DNA of 64,000 nt from Limihaloglobus sulfuriphilus (GCF_001999965.1 NZ_CP019646.1:3162001-3226000); one strand, 5' to 3'. Positions 1 through 8,750 are shown, counted from the stretch's first letter. Notes: a model not told the origin generated them from the letters alone. Numbers and translations are program-made.

Positions 1-889
1 AATCGCTGAAGCAGAGGCTCTTCTTTCAAGTTACAAACAGCAATGGAAAGGGCTTTCTTGGCGTGAGAAAGTGTTGTTACTAGTGGATTTAAATATACCC
101 ATATCAGACTTGGGGGTCTATTCTAATTATAGAGTAGCAAATCTTGCTGCAAGAGAGAGGCTTCGTTTATATTTCATAGAACATGTCGGGGAAATAATTC
201 ATAAAGAGGAACTTCGTGTTGTAAGTGGTATATCAGAGTTTGGGCGTAGGGTTCGCGAATTGAGGGTTGAGGATGGCTATAAGATTATTACCGGTGTCGG
301 TGATAGTGGAGAGTTTTTGGGACTAACCCCGGAAGAATATAAACTCTTAGACAAGGAGCCGGACCTGAATGCTGCGCACAGATGGCACATCGCAAATAGG
401 ATTAAAAGAGAAACAAAAGGAGGCAGTCAAGCAAAAATTCTTTGTTTTCTGAAAGAATTTGTTGGGAAAGTGGTGACTAATGATGAGTTGTATAATGTCT
501 CAGGTGCGAAGGAATTTGGCAGAAGAGTCAGGGAGCTAAGAACGGAAGAAGGCTATGCAATATCAACCAAATTTACAGGTCGCCCTGATTTAAGGGTTGG
601 GGAATATGTCTTAGAATCTCTAAATCGAGTAGCAGATCCCCATGATCGGAAAATACCTTACGAGGTACAAAAACAAGTCTACGAAAGGGATAATAATACA
701 TGTAGGCTGTGCGGCTGGAATCATCATAAATGGACAAAGCAGGATCCGAGAATTCTCGAATTACACCACATTCGGGAACATGCAAAGGGAGGTCAAAACT
801 CATTAGACAATGTTATTTTGCTTTGCAGTAAATGTCACGACAAGGTTCATGCAAAAAAACTTTCAGTACCAGATAATATTTTAGATTAA
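1..889 (+). CDS. HNH endonuclease, 5'-truncated by window edge
   Basis: The frame stays open and protein-like from base 2 up to the first usable start (GTG at 71), so the real start lies outside the window. Counting from 71, residues about 30-74 and 118-163 are two copies of one module; each contains EFGRRVRELR followed by a Glu-x-Gly-Tyr turn, and each is probably a small DNA-binding fold (inference). A C-terminal HNH nuclease follows, with zinc Cys pairs CRLC and CSKC, the LHHI catalytic motif, an Asn and a last His (about 211-262). The gap to vsr is 4 bases, so the two are probably cotranscribed. Base composition is AT-rich compared with core genes such as gyrB. Likely role: nuclease of a restriction system (inference from domain and neighbours). 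Confidence 0.85.
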   Translation, partial: IAEAEALLSSYKQQWKGLSWREKVLLLVDLNIPISDLGVYSNYRVANLAARERLRLYFIEHVGEIIHKEELRVVSGISEFGRRVRELRVEDGYKIITGVGDSGEFLGLTPEEYKLLDKEPDLNAAHRWHIANRIKRETKGGSQAKILCFLKEFVGKVVTNDELYNVSGAKEFGRRVRELRTEEGYAISTKFTGRPDLRVGEYVLESLNRVADPHDRKIPYEVQKQVYERDNNTCRLCGWNHHKWTKQDPRILELHHIREHAKGGQNSLDNVILLCSKCHDKVHAKKLSVPDNILD

Positions 890-893
890 AAAT

Positions 894-1304
894 ATGGCTG
901 ACACATTATCACAACAAGATAGATCCAAGTGTATGTCGGCTAATAAAAACAGTAATACAAAACCTGAAATGCTTGTTAGGCGGTTGGTGTTTTCTCTGGG
1001 TTACAGGTACCGTTTACATAACCGGAAGTTGCCGGGGTGTCCGGATCTGGTTTTTGCCGGACACAAAAAAGTCATCTTTGTGAATGGTTGTTACTGGCAT
1101 AGGCACAATTGCAAAAAAGGTAAATCAACACCCCAAACACGCCAAGAGTTTTGGGAAACTAAATTTAAACGAACGGCTGAACGGGATAAAGAAAATATAA
1201 AGCTTTTGGAAAAAAAAGGGTGGAAAGTTTTGGTTATTTGGGAATGCCAGATAAAGAAAGATATTAAAAAGGTGCAAGAAAAAATCGTTAAATTTTTGGG
1301 TTAG
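894..1304 (+). CDS. vsr: Very short patch repair endonuclease Vsr
   Basis: Vsr nicks 5' of the T in T:G mismatches produced by deamination of 5-methylcytosine. The 136 residues match the usual size. Visible landmarks are the N-terminal RSKCMSANK region, PGCPDLVF with the catalytic Asp, VNGCYWHRHNC with the active-site and zinc His/Cys residues, and the VLVIWEC strand near the end. Vsr genes normally travel with a Dcm-like cytosine-C5 methyltransferase; none is in the window, so it should lie to the left. The gene sits 4 bases after the upstream HNH gene and 4 bases before the next one, forming a compact three-gene operon. Confidence 0.93.
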   Translation: MADTLSQQDRSKCMSANKNSNTKPEMLVRRLVFSLGYRYRLHNRKLPGCPDLVFAGHKKVIFVNGCYWHRHNCKKGKSTPQTRQEFWETKFKRTAERDKENIKLLEKKGWKVLVIWECQIKKDIKKVQEKIVKFLG

Positions 1305-1308
1305 CGCC

Positions 1309-2163
1309 ATGCGGGACAAATATATAGCATACGCTTACGGGACGAACCGAGCAGGTAGCAATAAAGCGAATTCCTATGTGAACGCCTTAGACTATCTCCG
1401 TGATATTTTTGCTTCCTCGAATTGTGAGTTTCGCGGTTTGAATGTTTGGCAAGTCACAGATGCCGGTAAACTAACAGATTTGTATCATTTTATCTTAGAG
1501 CAGCAAAGGCTTGGCACTGACGGAATATTCAGAGAGGGCAAACGGTCGAGTTACTGGAAAAATCGGTTTTACTCGGCAGCAATAAAAAATTATGTTGAGT
1601 TTTTGGTAGAGTACCGGTTTGAGGAAAAATTAGATAGTGTTTGCCGCAGTCACTCTGACGGCAGGGCCTTATCAAACGAGCTTATAAAACAAAGAGTAGA
1701 GAACATTGACGCTTTGATACGGTGCGACATTGAAAAGGAAGGCAAGGACGTTGAGGCGACTGTAAAGACAAGGCTCAATCAGAATTACTTTAGGAAAATG
1801 GTTCTGGGCAATTATAGCCATCGCTGCTGTGTTACCGGATTGCCGATACCGGCGATTCTACGTGCTAGTCATATTGCATCTTGGGCCGAGGATAAGAGCA
1901 ACAGGTTAAACCCGTCAAACGGATTGTGTTTGTCCGCGACTTATGACGCGGCGTTCGATAAACATCTGATTAGTTTTGACAAGAATTATCGTTTGCTTTT
2001 GAGTCCGGCGATAGAGACTTATGCCGGTAAGGCCTATGAAAGCTATTTCAAAAACCTTGCGGGGAATTCGATGTCATTGCCAAAACATTTCCTACCAGAT
2101 GTAGAGCTTTTGCGTAAACATCGAGAGATCACCATGGAACAGAAACATCCCTGTGATCCGTGA
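1309..2163 (+). CDS. HNH_2 restriction endonuclease
   Basis: A 284-residue protein with a C-terminal HNH_2-type nuclease. Its motif runs from NYSHRCCVTGLP through the SHIASW histidine to NPSNGLCLSATYDAAFD at about residues 168-225. The N-terminal ~150 residues match nothing I can name and include a helical KNYVEFL stretch; they may bind DNA. Proteins of this architecture are common restriction endonucleases next to C5 methyltransferases, and the vsr gene 4 bases upstream fits that. The gene converges on moxR with 17 bases between the stops. It probably cuts unmethylated sites recognised by a methyltransferase encoded outside the window (inference). Confidence 0.85.
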   Translation: MRDKYIAYAYGTNRAGSNKANSYVNALDYLRDIFASSNCEFRGLNVWQVTDAGKLTDLYHFILEQQRLGTDGIFREGKRSSYWKNRFYSAAIKNYVEFLVEYRFEEKLDSVCRSHSDGRALSNELIKQRVENIDALIRCDIEKEGKDVEATVKTRLNQNYFRKMVLGNYSHRCCVTGLPIPAILRASHIASWAEDKSNRLNPSNGLCLSATYDAAFDKHLISFDKNYRLLLSPAIETYAGKAYESYFKNLAGNSMSLPKHFLPDVELLRKHREITMEQKHPCDP

Positions 2164-2180
2164 GTGCGGGTTTGTGTTAA

Positions 2181-3173
2181 TTACGGGACATCGACGTTGT
2201 CGAAGATTGTCTGTATAATATCTTCGCTGGTTTTTTCCTGTGCTTCTGCTTCGTAGCTGGGGATCACTCTGTGGCGCAGTACGTCCATACCGATACTCTT
2301 TATATCCTGGGGCGTTACATATCCGCGGCCTCGTATAAAGGCGTGTGCCCGCGCGGCGATAGTCAGTGCGATAGTGGCACGCGGCGATGCGCCGAAGTTA
2401 ATCATCGCGGCTAACTCGTCTATACCGTAGGCCTTCGGGTCGCGTGTGGCGAAGACCACATCTACGATATAGTCCTTTATCTTCTCGTCCACGTATATCG
2501 AATCGACCACCTCGCGTGCGGCGATGATGTCGTCTGGGCTGATGACCGGATTGACACTGATATCTACGGACGTGGCCGACATGAGATCGAGTATCCTGCG
2601 TTCTTCGTCTTTGCTGGGGTATTCGATTTTTATCTTGAGCATAAACCGGTCAAGCTGCGCCTCGGGCAGCGGGTATGTGCCCTCCTGCTCGATAGGGTTC
2701 TGTGTGGCGAGCACGAGAAACGGCCGCGGCAGGGGGTAGGTCTGCTCGCCGATAGTAACCTGCTTTTCCTGCATGGCCTCGAGAAGTGCGCTCTGTACCT
2801 TGGCCGGTGCGCGGTTGATCTCGTCGGCGAGTATAATATTGGCGAAAATCGGCCCCATGCGGGTTATGAACTCGCCGTCCTGGACACGGTAAATCTGTGT
2901 GCCGGTAAGGTCAGCGGGCAAAAGGTCGGGGGTGAACTGAATCCGCTGGAACTTCGAGCTTAGAGCGCCGGCCAGTGCGGTAACCGCGGTGGTTTTTGCC
3001 AGCCCGGGCACGCCCTCGAGCAGAATGTGCCCGTTAGAGAGCAGGGCGATCAGCATCCGCTCAAGCATGTACTGCTGGCCGACGATAACCTTGTCAAGCT
3101 CGGCCATCAAAATCTTTACAAAACTGCTCTTTTGCTCTACAAGTCTCGTTATCTCGCTTATGTCAAGTGCCAT
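2181..3173 (-). CDS. MoxR-family AAA+ ATPase
   Basis: MoxR proteins are AAA+ chaperone-like ATPases that usually work with VWA-domain partners. The 330 residues carry Walker A GVPGLAKTT (54-62), Walker B ILADEINRAP, the sensor segment LATQNPIEQEGTYPLPEAQL with the Arg finger after it, and a C-terminal lid. Length is standard. The DUF58 and VWA genes that normally follow are absent, because the gene is followed directly by the convergent HNH gene. Two VWA genes exist 50 kb away (51995-55687), but nothing in the sequence ties them to this protein. The upstream gap is filled with repeats. Confidence 0.92.
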   Translation of the reverse strand: MALDISEITRLVEQKSSFVKILMAELDKVIVGQQYMLERMLIALLSNGHILLEGVPGLAKTTAVTALAGALSSKFQRIQFTPDLLPADLTGTQIYRVQDGEFITRMGPIFANIILADEINRAPAKVQSALLEAMQEKQVTIGEQTYPLPRPFLVLATQNPIEQEGTYPLPEAQLDRFMLKIKIEYPSKDEERRILDLMSATSVDISVNPVISPDDIIAAREVVDSIYVDEKIKDYIVDVVFATRDPKAYGIDELAAMINFGASPRATIALTIAARAHAFIRGRGYVTPQDIKSIGMDVLRHRVIPSYEAEAQEKTSEDIIQTIFDNVDVP

Positions 3174-3291
3174 CTGTTGTCTCCAAAAACATTACCATGA
3201 AGTTATCCAGAATAATCAAGTCTATATTAGTAAGCAATATTTTTAAATAAGAAAATCCGCAGATTACGCAGATTTTCGCTGATTATTTTTC

Positions 3292-3449
3292 GCAGGTCGG
3301 GCTTCCAGCCCGACACAAATCCAATCCCCCCTTCTTTAGAGGGGTGCCCGAAAGACGGGGTGTTTTGCACGCTGAAGCGTGTACTCTTACTAAGTAGGTC
3401 AACCGTCCCCGGTTGACATTGAAACGGCAAGCGGGGACGCTTGCCCTGC
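3292..3449. repeat. REP-like hairpin cluster
   Basis: Within the moxR/typA gap. Hairpin 1: GTCGGGCT (3296-3303), loop TCC, AGCCCGAC (3307-3314), with foot GCAG. Next comes a GCACGCT/GCGTG-type palindrome (3367-3382). Then a paired unit: foot GTAG (3394-3397), stem GTCAACCG/CGGTTGAC with a 4-base loop, the 8-base linker ATTGAAAC, stem GGCAAGCG/CGCTTGCC, and foot CTGC (3446-3449). The same paired unit recurs at 55947-56002 (opposite orientation) and 58355-58410. Confidence 0.85.
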
Positions 3450-3466
3450 TTAGCTTCTAATTATCA

Positions 3467-3717
3467 GACAGGATTAATTTTTTATTAACCATGAAGCTAT
3501 TGAAGAAATTGAAGTTTTTATTATATCTTTTCTTCATGTCCTTTATGCTCTTCATGGTAAATTTAAATCATGTAAATCATGTCTAATTTATTTATCTCAA
3601 ATCTCAAACTGAGCAAATTCGTGAATTTGCTCTACGCTGCGGCATTTGCCTATACTAACCGCTCCATAATTCTTCACTTGTTTAGCAATATTATCAGAAT
3701 GAGAAACAAGTGAAGAA
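3467..3717. repeat. Long dispersed repeat (R2), AT-stem hairpin and inverted repeat
   Basis: Bases 3467-3610 are a copy of a ~140-base repeat containing the words ATTAACCATGAAGCTATTGA and CTTCATGTCC. Other copies are at 53245-53377, 58434-58606 and, inverted, at 56082-56140. It is followed by hairpin GAGCAAATTC-GT-GAATTTGCTC (3611-3632) with foot CTAC (3632-3635). A 14-bp perfect inverted repeat, TTCTTCACTTGTTT at 3670-3683 with its complement at 3704-3717, closes the cluster. I see no coding potential in the gap. Confidence 0.8.
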
Positions 3718-3757
3718 CGGCTCTGACTGCCTTCTGCCTAATGCCTAATGCCTGTCT

Positions 3758-5617
3758 TTACTTCCTCGTTTTGCGTTCGGCTCTGCGGCGGTCTGTCTCT
3801 TTGAGCAGACGTTTTCGCATTCTGATATTGTGCGGCGTAATCTCCACCAGCTCATCGTCCTGGATATATTCGAGTGCCGCCTCGAGGCTCATAATCCGCG
3901 GCGGGCGCATCCTTGCGGATTCGTCCTTGCCCGAGGCACGCATATTGGTAAGCTGTTTGGCGCGTGCGGCGTTGACCTCGATATCGTTATCCTTGCAGTG
4001 CTCGCCGACAATCTGGCCCTCATAGACCGCGTCGCCGCTTTTGACGAAAAATATGCCGCGGTCAAACAGCGAGTCAAGAGCATATGCCGTCACCTGTCCC
4101 TGCTCGAGTGCGACCATAACACCCGCCTGCCGCTGGGGTATGCTGCCTCGCATAGGCTCGTAACGGTCGAAGGTATGGTGCATTATCGCCCTGCCCTGTG
4201 TGGCGTTGAGCATACGGGCGTGCAGGCCGAAGAGCCCGCGGGAGGGGATTCGGAACTCCATCCGCACAAAATCGTCCTCGCCGCCCTTTATCTCCATGCT
4301 TACCATCTCGCTGCGGCGGTCGCCCAGCAGGCTCATCACAGAATTCTGGCAGTCTGTCGGGCATTCCACCACAAGATTTTCTATCGGCTCCTGTCGTATT
4401 CCGTCGATCTTGCGTATAATGACCTCGGGCTTGCCCACGCATACCTCATAGCCCTCGCGTCGCATGTTTTCCAGCAGAATTCCCAGGTGCAGCAGCCCGC
4501 GGCCGGAGACCTTGTATTCCTCGCCGGTGTTTCCCGGCTCAACACGCAGGGCGACGTTGGTCACAAGCTCCTTGTCGAGGCGGTCTTTTATATTGCGGCT
4601 GGTAACGTATTTGCCTTCTCTGCCGGCAAACGGCCCGTCGTTTACACGGAAGGTCATCGTCATTGTCGGCTCATCGACCGATATCACCGGCAGGGCGCTG
4701 GGTTTATCCGGACAGGCGATCGTGTTTCCGATATCCACCGGATCCAGCCCCGCGATCGCGCATATATCGCCGGCCTGTACAATATCAACCTCCGCCTTGC
4801 CCAGCCCGCTGAACTGGTAGAGCTTGACCACTTTCTGGAGTGTGTGTTTACCCTCGTTGTCGATGACGGTAACCGCCTGCGCCTCGCCTATCCGGCCGGC
4901 AAATACACGGCCGATAGCGATTTTTCCAACGTAATCCGAGTAATCAAGTGTGGTTACAAGCATCTGAAGCGGCTCTTCGGGGTTGTCTTTGGGTGTCGGC
5001 ACACTGTGTATAATCGCGTCATAGACCGGCTTCATGTTGTCGTTGCCGTCGTTCATGTCTCTTCTGGCCCAGCCGTCTCTGGCAGAGCTGAACACAACCG
5101 GAAAATCCAGGGCGTCATCGTCGGCGTCGAGCTGAACAAGCAGGTCGAACACCTCTGTTACGACATCGTCCGGCCGCGAATCAGTTCGGTCGGCCTTGTT
5201 GACAACCAGCACCGGCTTTAGATGATTTTCCAGCGCCTTGGACAGAACAAACCGTGTCTGGGGCATCGGCCCTTCAAATGCGTCAACCACCAGCAGAACG
5301 CCGTCGGCCATCTTCATGACACGCTCGACCTCGCCGCCGAAATCCGCGTGGCCGGGGGTGTCGATAACGTTTATCTTGTATTCGCTGCCGTCCTGGTCGG
5401 TGTAGTCGATCGCGCAGTTTTTGCTCAGGATCGTTATCCCCCGCTCACGCTCAATCGGGTTTGAGTCCATTATAAGATTATGCTGGCCGCCGGCGAGCTT
5501 GTCCAGCTCGGCATCACGAAACATGCCGCTCTGGTAAAGGAGCTGGTCGAGAAGCGACGTCTTGCCGTGGTCAACGTGCGCTATTATCGCGACATTGCGA
5601 ATATACTTTGTGTTCAT
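3758..5617 (-). CDS. typA: Ribosome-associated GTPase TypA/BipA
   Basis: TypA (BipA) is a translational GTPase that binds 70S/50S ribosomes and helps large-subunit assembly under stress. The 619 residues begin with the G domain: G1 AHVDHGKT (13-20), G2 RERGITI, G3 DTPGHADF and G4 NKAD. An EF-Tu domain 2, EF-G-like domains III and V, and the family-specific basic C-terminal domain follow, ending in a [11 protein letters not shown] tail. Length and order are typical. The start is the ATG opening the G domain directly. It is monocistronic, with repeats downstream and a small toxin-antitoxin remnant upstream. Confidence 0.96.
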   Translation of the reverse strand: MNTKYIRNVAIIAHVDHGKTSLLDQLLYQSGMFRDAELDKLAGGQHNLIMDSNPIERERGITILSKNCAIDYTDQDGSEYKINVIDTPGHADFGGEVERVMKMADGVLLVVDAFEGPMPQTRFVLSKALENHLKPVLVVNKADRTDSRPDDVVTEVFDLLVQLDADDDALDFPVVFSSARDGWARRDMNDGNDNMKPVYDAIIHSVPTPKDNPEEPLQMLVTTLDYSDYVGKIAIGRVFAGRIGEAQAVTVIDNEGKHTLQKVVKLYQFSGLGKAEVDIVQAGDICAIAGLDPVDIGNTIACPDKPSALPVISVDEPTMTMTFRVNDGPFAGREGKYVTSRNIKDRLDKELVTNVALRVEPGNTGEEYKVSGRGLLHLGILLENMRREGYEVCVGKPEVIIRKIDGIRQEPIENLVVECPTDCQNSVMSLLGDRRSEMVSMEIKGGEDDFVRMEFRIPSRGLFGLHARMLNATQGRAIMHHTFDRYEPMRGSIPQRQAGVMVALEQGQVTAYALDSLFDRGIFFVKSGDAVYEGQIVGEHCKDNDIEVNAARAKQLTNMRASGKDESARMRPPRIMSLEAALEYIQDDELVEITPHNIRMRKRLLKETDRRRAERKTRK

Positions 5618-5819
5618 TGGTTTCCTGTTAAAAATTAGTCTAAAGATAAAAAGAGCCGGTATTATGCAGAATTATAAGCGTTTGTACAGCTTGAGACCAT
5701 TATTTAGTAAAGATAAATTCACCCAGCGGGAAATTTTCCAAATCCATTTAAATTGCAAAACATGTAAAAAATTGCACTATGTATTGTTCTGAACAGCTAA
5801 AAACATTATTCAGCTCAAG

Positions 5820-5897
5820 TTATCTAACATTTGCAATATTTTCAATTTTTTCTATAGCTTCTGCTATATGATAAAGATACAATTTGTCGCCTGTCAT
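5820..5897 (-). pseudogene. Truncated HEPN (HepT-type) toxin remnant
   Basis: The ATG overlaps the stop of the upstream nucleotidyltransferase gene (ATGA overlap), exactly as in MntA-HepT operons. Only 25 codons remain, reading MTGDKLYLYHIAEAIEKIEN and then five more residues to a TAA. This resembles the first helix of HEPN toxins, which normally have about 110 residues. No further HEPN-like sequence follows in any frame before typA. I read it as the stub of a deleted toxin gene. A real 25-residue peptide cannot be excluded. Confidence 0.6.
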
Positions 5898-6184
5898 AGT
5901 GGTACCGCTTCTTTAAGCACATTTTCTTTAATTAAACTGTATAATGCGTTCTCGTTGACAACATCAACCTCGACACCAAGAAGCTCCTTTACGTCATTCA
6001 TGAAACCAATCCTGTCAAGCAGGGAGCCGTCCGGCTGTAAAGTGACCAGTAAATCAATATCGCTGTCATCAGAAGCCTCATTTCTGGCATACGAGCCAAA
6101 AACGCGAATGTTATCTATCTTATGAACCTTGGCAGACTTGTATATCTGATCTCGTTTTTCTTTTATTTTTTCAAGCGATGCCAT
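5894..6184 (-). CDS. Minimal nucleotidyltransferase, MntA-type antitoxin
   Basis: A 96-residue MNT-domain protein. The signature GSYARNEASDDSDIDLLV lies at about residues 31-48 and holds the Gly-Ser and Asp-x-Asp metal-binding residues. In characterised MntA-HepT pairs this protein AMPylates and neutralises the HEPN RNase. Here the overlapping downstream partner is reduced to 25 codons (5820-5897), so the antitoxin is apparently orphaned. Upstream is a 476-base gap with REP-like hairpins. Confidence 0.85.
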   Translation of the reverse strand: MASLEKIKEKRDQIYKSAKVHKIDNIRVFGSYARNEASDDSDIDLLVTLQPDGSLLDRIGFMNDVKELLGVEVDVVNENALYSLIKENVLKEAVPL

Positions 6185-6336
6185 GATAACCTCAAGACAA
6201 AACCCAACGGGTGTTTAAAACTTAATTTTTTATTATCTTACCACAAAACCGCGGCTAAATCCAGTTTTTTGGATTAAATCTCGGCAGTAAACGCATTTCG
6301 AAGCCAAGTATTAAAGAGCCGAATGTTGGCCAATAC

Positions 6337-6493
6337 GTAGAGACGTATTGCATACGTCTCTCTCAACGCTCTAAAATTCTTTCCTGCAAATAGTTAGAAG
6401 GCATACGCAAGCCGTTTCGCCGAGGTTTTCCGTATGAATTGTTTACCCTATTCTGTTGTCACAGATCGAGAGACGCATGCAATGCGTCTCTAC
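6337..6493. repeat. Inverted pair of GTAG-foot REP-like hairpins
   Basis: Hairpin 1 has foot GTAG (6337-6340) with stem AGAGACGTAT, loop TGC and its exact complement to 6361. Hairpin 2 has stem AGAGACGCAT, loop GCA and complement 6469-6491, with foot CTAC at 6490-6493, so its GTAG lies on the minus strand. The stems differ by compensating changes (T-A versus C-G). Bases 6362-6400, read on the minus strand, match the linker ACTATTTGCAGGAAA... of the repeats at 8618 and 10288. The rest of the 6185-6660 gap shows only a small AATCCA/TGGATT hairpin near 6256. Confidence 0.85.
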
Positions 6494-6660
6494 GGGGGGC
6501 TTTACAATAATAAATGTTGCAGAACCGGCAGTATGTTTTCAGTATTTAGCCTGAATCTGTTTGTACTGCCGCAAATTCGGGTGATATTTGGCTTGAAAAA
6601 CGAATTATTTAGGGTAAATTATCGCATACGGATATTTGTTTAGATTTCGGAGATTCACTA

Positions 6661-7755
6661 ATGAGCAAAATCAAAGAAGCCCCTATATCGGAAAAAATCG
6701 TAGATTCAGCCAGGGGCGTTCATGATAAGATAATAAAATCCCAGAAGCCGACCATGAGTGCTCCCGTCCGGTCACTCTCGAATGTAAAGTACCACCAGGA
6801 AAAAGGTTACTTCGAGATGAAGGGCAAGAGCAAACTGCGTACCCTGACCGTGAGCACGGTTAAGAGTTTCGCCCAGACACTCAAAATGATGGCTCTTTCT
6901 AAGGAGCTGATCGACGAGAACAACATGGCGACCAAAAGGGAGGCGTACTATATATCGAAGAACTGGGGCAAGGCCGGCTTTGCCGAGCAGCCCGAATCCG
7001 ATACTATAATGGACGATATCGAGGCGATGTTCATGGTCAACCGTGAGCAGCTGCGTTTCGCGCCGGAAGAAAAAGGCGGAGCGGTTGCCGGCAGGCTGAT
7101 AGTTTTGGATAAAGACTTAGACGGCAGTGAGTTAAAGATTGACTGCACAAAATTCGGCTCGGGGGCGTATTCGATCCCCGTTGACGTTGAGGGTCTTGGC
7201 TTCAAGAGCAAAGCGAAGTTTATCCTGGCGATAGAAACCGCCGGCGCGTTTCAGCGTCTTCTAAAATGCGGATTCTGGGATACTTCAAACTGCATATTGA
7301 TCAGCATGGGCGGCGTGCCGACACGCGCCTGCAGGCGTTTCATACGAAGGCTTGCCGATGAGCTGAAAATCCCGGTTTACGCCTTTGTCGATGGCGATCC
7401 GTACGGGTATTTCAACATCTACAGAACGCTGAAAGTCGGCTCCGGCAACGCGGCGCATATCAACAGGTTCTTCTGTGTTCCGCAGGCGAGCTTTCTCGGT
7501 GTAACTCCACAGGATATAATAGATTATGAGCTTCCAACGCACCCGCTCAAAGAGGTTGACATAAAACGCGCCAAGGATGCTCTGAAAAACGATCCGTTCG
7601 TAAAATACCACAAACCCTGGCAGGCGGCAATAAACCAGATGCTCAAGATGGGTGTGCGTGTTGAGCAGCAGGCGTTCGCAAAACACAGCCTCAGCTTTGT
7701 GGCTAACACCTACCTGCCCGAAAAAATCAATAATTCCAAGAAATTCCTGCCCTGA
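6661..7755 (+). CDS. top6A: DNA topoisomerase VI subunit A
   Basis: Spo11/Top6A family, the DNA-cleaving subunit of type IIB topoisomerase. In 364 residues I see the winged-helix (CAP) domain with the catalytic motif REAYYISKNW (active Tyr probably Y97) and a TOPRIM domain. The TOPRIM domain has the Glu of LAIETAGAF and the metal-binding VDGDPYGYF segment. Length equals archaeal Top6A. The ATPase subunit Top6B, usually the adjacent gene, is not next to it: upstream is non-coding repeat DNA and downstream is a convergent gene. Either Top6B lies elsewhere or this subunit acts alone. Confidence 0.93.
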   Translation: MSKIKEAPISEKIVDSARGVHDKIIKSQKPTMSAPVRSLSNVKYHQEKGYFEMKGKSKLRTLTVSTVKSFAQTLKMMALSKELIDENNMATKREAYYISKNWGKAGFAEQPESDTIMDDIEAMFMVNREQLRFAPEEKGGAVAGRLIVLDKDLDGSELKIDCTKFGSGAYSIPVDVEGLGFKSKAKFILAIETAGAFQRLLKCGFWDTSNCILISMGGVPTRACRRFIRRLADELKIPVYAFVDGDPYGYFNIYRTLKVGSGNAAHINRFFCVPQASFLGVTPQDIIDYELPTHPLKEVDIKRAKDALKNDPFVKYHKPWQAAINQMLKMGVRVEQQAFAKHSLSFVANTYLPEKINNSKKFLP

Positions 7756-7790
7756 CCGGAATTTTTATTCACAAAACCAGGTGCATAAGA

Positions 7791-7827
7791 AACCGGTAGA
7801 GACGCGATGGGTGCGTTTCTACCGGTT
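7791..7827. repeat. Long GTAG-containing hairpin between convergent genes
   Basis: An extended member of the GAGACGC family. Bases 7791-7805 (AACCGGTAGAGACGC) pair with 7813-7827 with a single G-T wobble. GTAG is at 7796-7799 and is here inside the stem. It lies 35 bases after the top6A stop and 14 bases before the SGNH gene end, so it might also act as a bidirectional transcription stop, although no T tract follows. Confidence 0.7.
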
Positions 7828-7841
7828 AAACTTATATATTA

Positions 7842-8540
7842 TCAGTCTTTACATTCTTTGTCCGATGTGAGTTTTTCCAGCGTGGGCCGCAGGGTGTTTG
7901 TCCAGACGGTGTAGCCTTTTTCGTTAAGATGCAGGCGGTCGCCAAGAAACAGCTCATCATTAGGCTTGCCGGACTCATCAAGAAGACAGGTTGCAACATC
8001 TACATAATGGAAATTGTCAAACTTGCCGCAGTGAGCCTCTATAAGCGCGTTAGCGGCTTTCATCTGAGGCCAGACATTCCATCGTGAGCCGCTGGGCTTG
8101 ATTGAGAGGTAAACCACCTGTGCATCGGGGGTGTATTTTTCGCAAAGGGCCTTGAATTCCTTGAAATCCGCGAAAACCTTCTCCGGGCTGTTGCCGGCAG
8201 TAATGTCGTTATCGCCGACGTAGAGACATATCACCTTTGGGTTGTAAGGAGCCGCGATACGGTCGAAGAAATAGTTCACCGCGGGTGTCTGGCTGCCGCC
8301 GAAACCGCGGTTTATAACCTTGAATTCGGGGAAAAAGCGGGCTGTCTGCCAGCCGCGTGCTGATGAGCTGCCCAGAAAGAGGACTGCATCGTCCGGCACG
8401 GAATTTTTCGCATCCCAATCCATAAACGCTTTGATATCCTTACCCCAGCGTTTCTCTTCTGCTTCATTGACCTCCCGCTCGCTCAGACCGTTTGAGACAA
8501 AAGCGGCCAGGAGTATTAAAAGTACACATTTTTTGATCAT
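7842..8540 (-). CDS. Secreted SGNH/GDSL hydrolase
   Basis: An SGNH-fold esterase or acetylhydrolase of 232 residues, probably exported: residues 1-20 (MIKKCVLLILLAAFVSNGLS) are a signal peptide. Block I is FLGSSSARGW with the nucleophile near S59, block II is the Gly of INRGFGGS, block III is YVGDNDI, and block V is DRLHLN with the catalytic Asp and His. The substrate is unknown; the neighbour at 8751 is a CE15-type esterase, so deacylation of plant-like polysaccharide is plausible (inference). Confidence 0.88.
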   Translation of the reverse strand: MIKKCVLLILLAAFVSNGLSEREVNEAEEKRWGKDIKAFMDWDAKNSVPDDAVLFLGSSSARGWQTARFFPEFKVINRGFGGSQTPAVNYFFDRIAAPYNPKVICLYVGDNDITAGNSPEKVFADFKEFKALCEKYTPDAQVVYLSIKPSGSRWNVWPQMKAANALIEAHCGKFDNFHYVDVATCLLDESGKPNDELFLGDRLHLNEKGYTVWTNTLRPTLEKLTSDKECKD

Positions 8541-8617
8541 TTAATCACCTCGAAAAAAAGTTTATCAGATGTCAGCGGCGAAACCCCGGTTCTAAGCCGG
8601 TATTTACGCCTGTTTTA

Positions 8618-8725
8618 TGTATCAAAAAAAGGTGTCAGACACCTTTAAATTTTTATATACCTTTAACTATTTGCAGGAAAAGATTTTAGAACGCATATAG
8701 ATGTAAGCATTGCGTCTATACGGGG
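8618..8725. repeat. Composite repeat, copy A
   Basis: Palindrome AAAGGTGTCAGACACCTTT (8628-8646), then a ~45-base linker containing CTATTTGCAGGAAAAGATTT, then a degenerate member of the GAGACGC hairpin family ending at 8725. It is collinear with copy B at 10288-10394 in the same orientation. The two copies flank the CE15-type esterase gene. Confidence 0.8.
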
Positions 8726-8750
8726 TATTGGCGGCATATTTTGGCAGGCC

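Noticed and set aside
3418-3425. ATTGAAAC resembles the 3' end of many CRISPR repeats.
   Set aside because: It is only the linker between two hairpins in three scattered copies; there are no regularly spaced repeats and no cas genes.
3830-5221. A 463-codon open frame on the plus strand.
   Set aside because: It is the antisense shadow of typA, which has full family motifs on the other strand.
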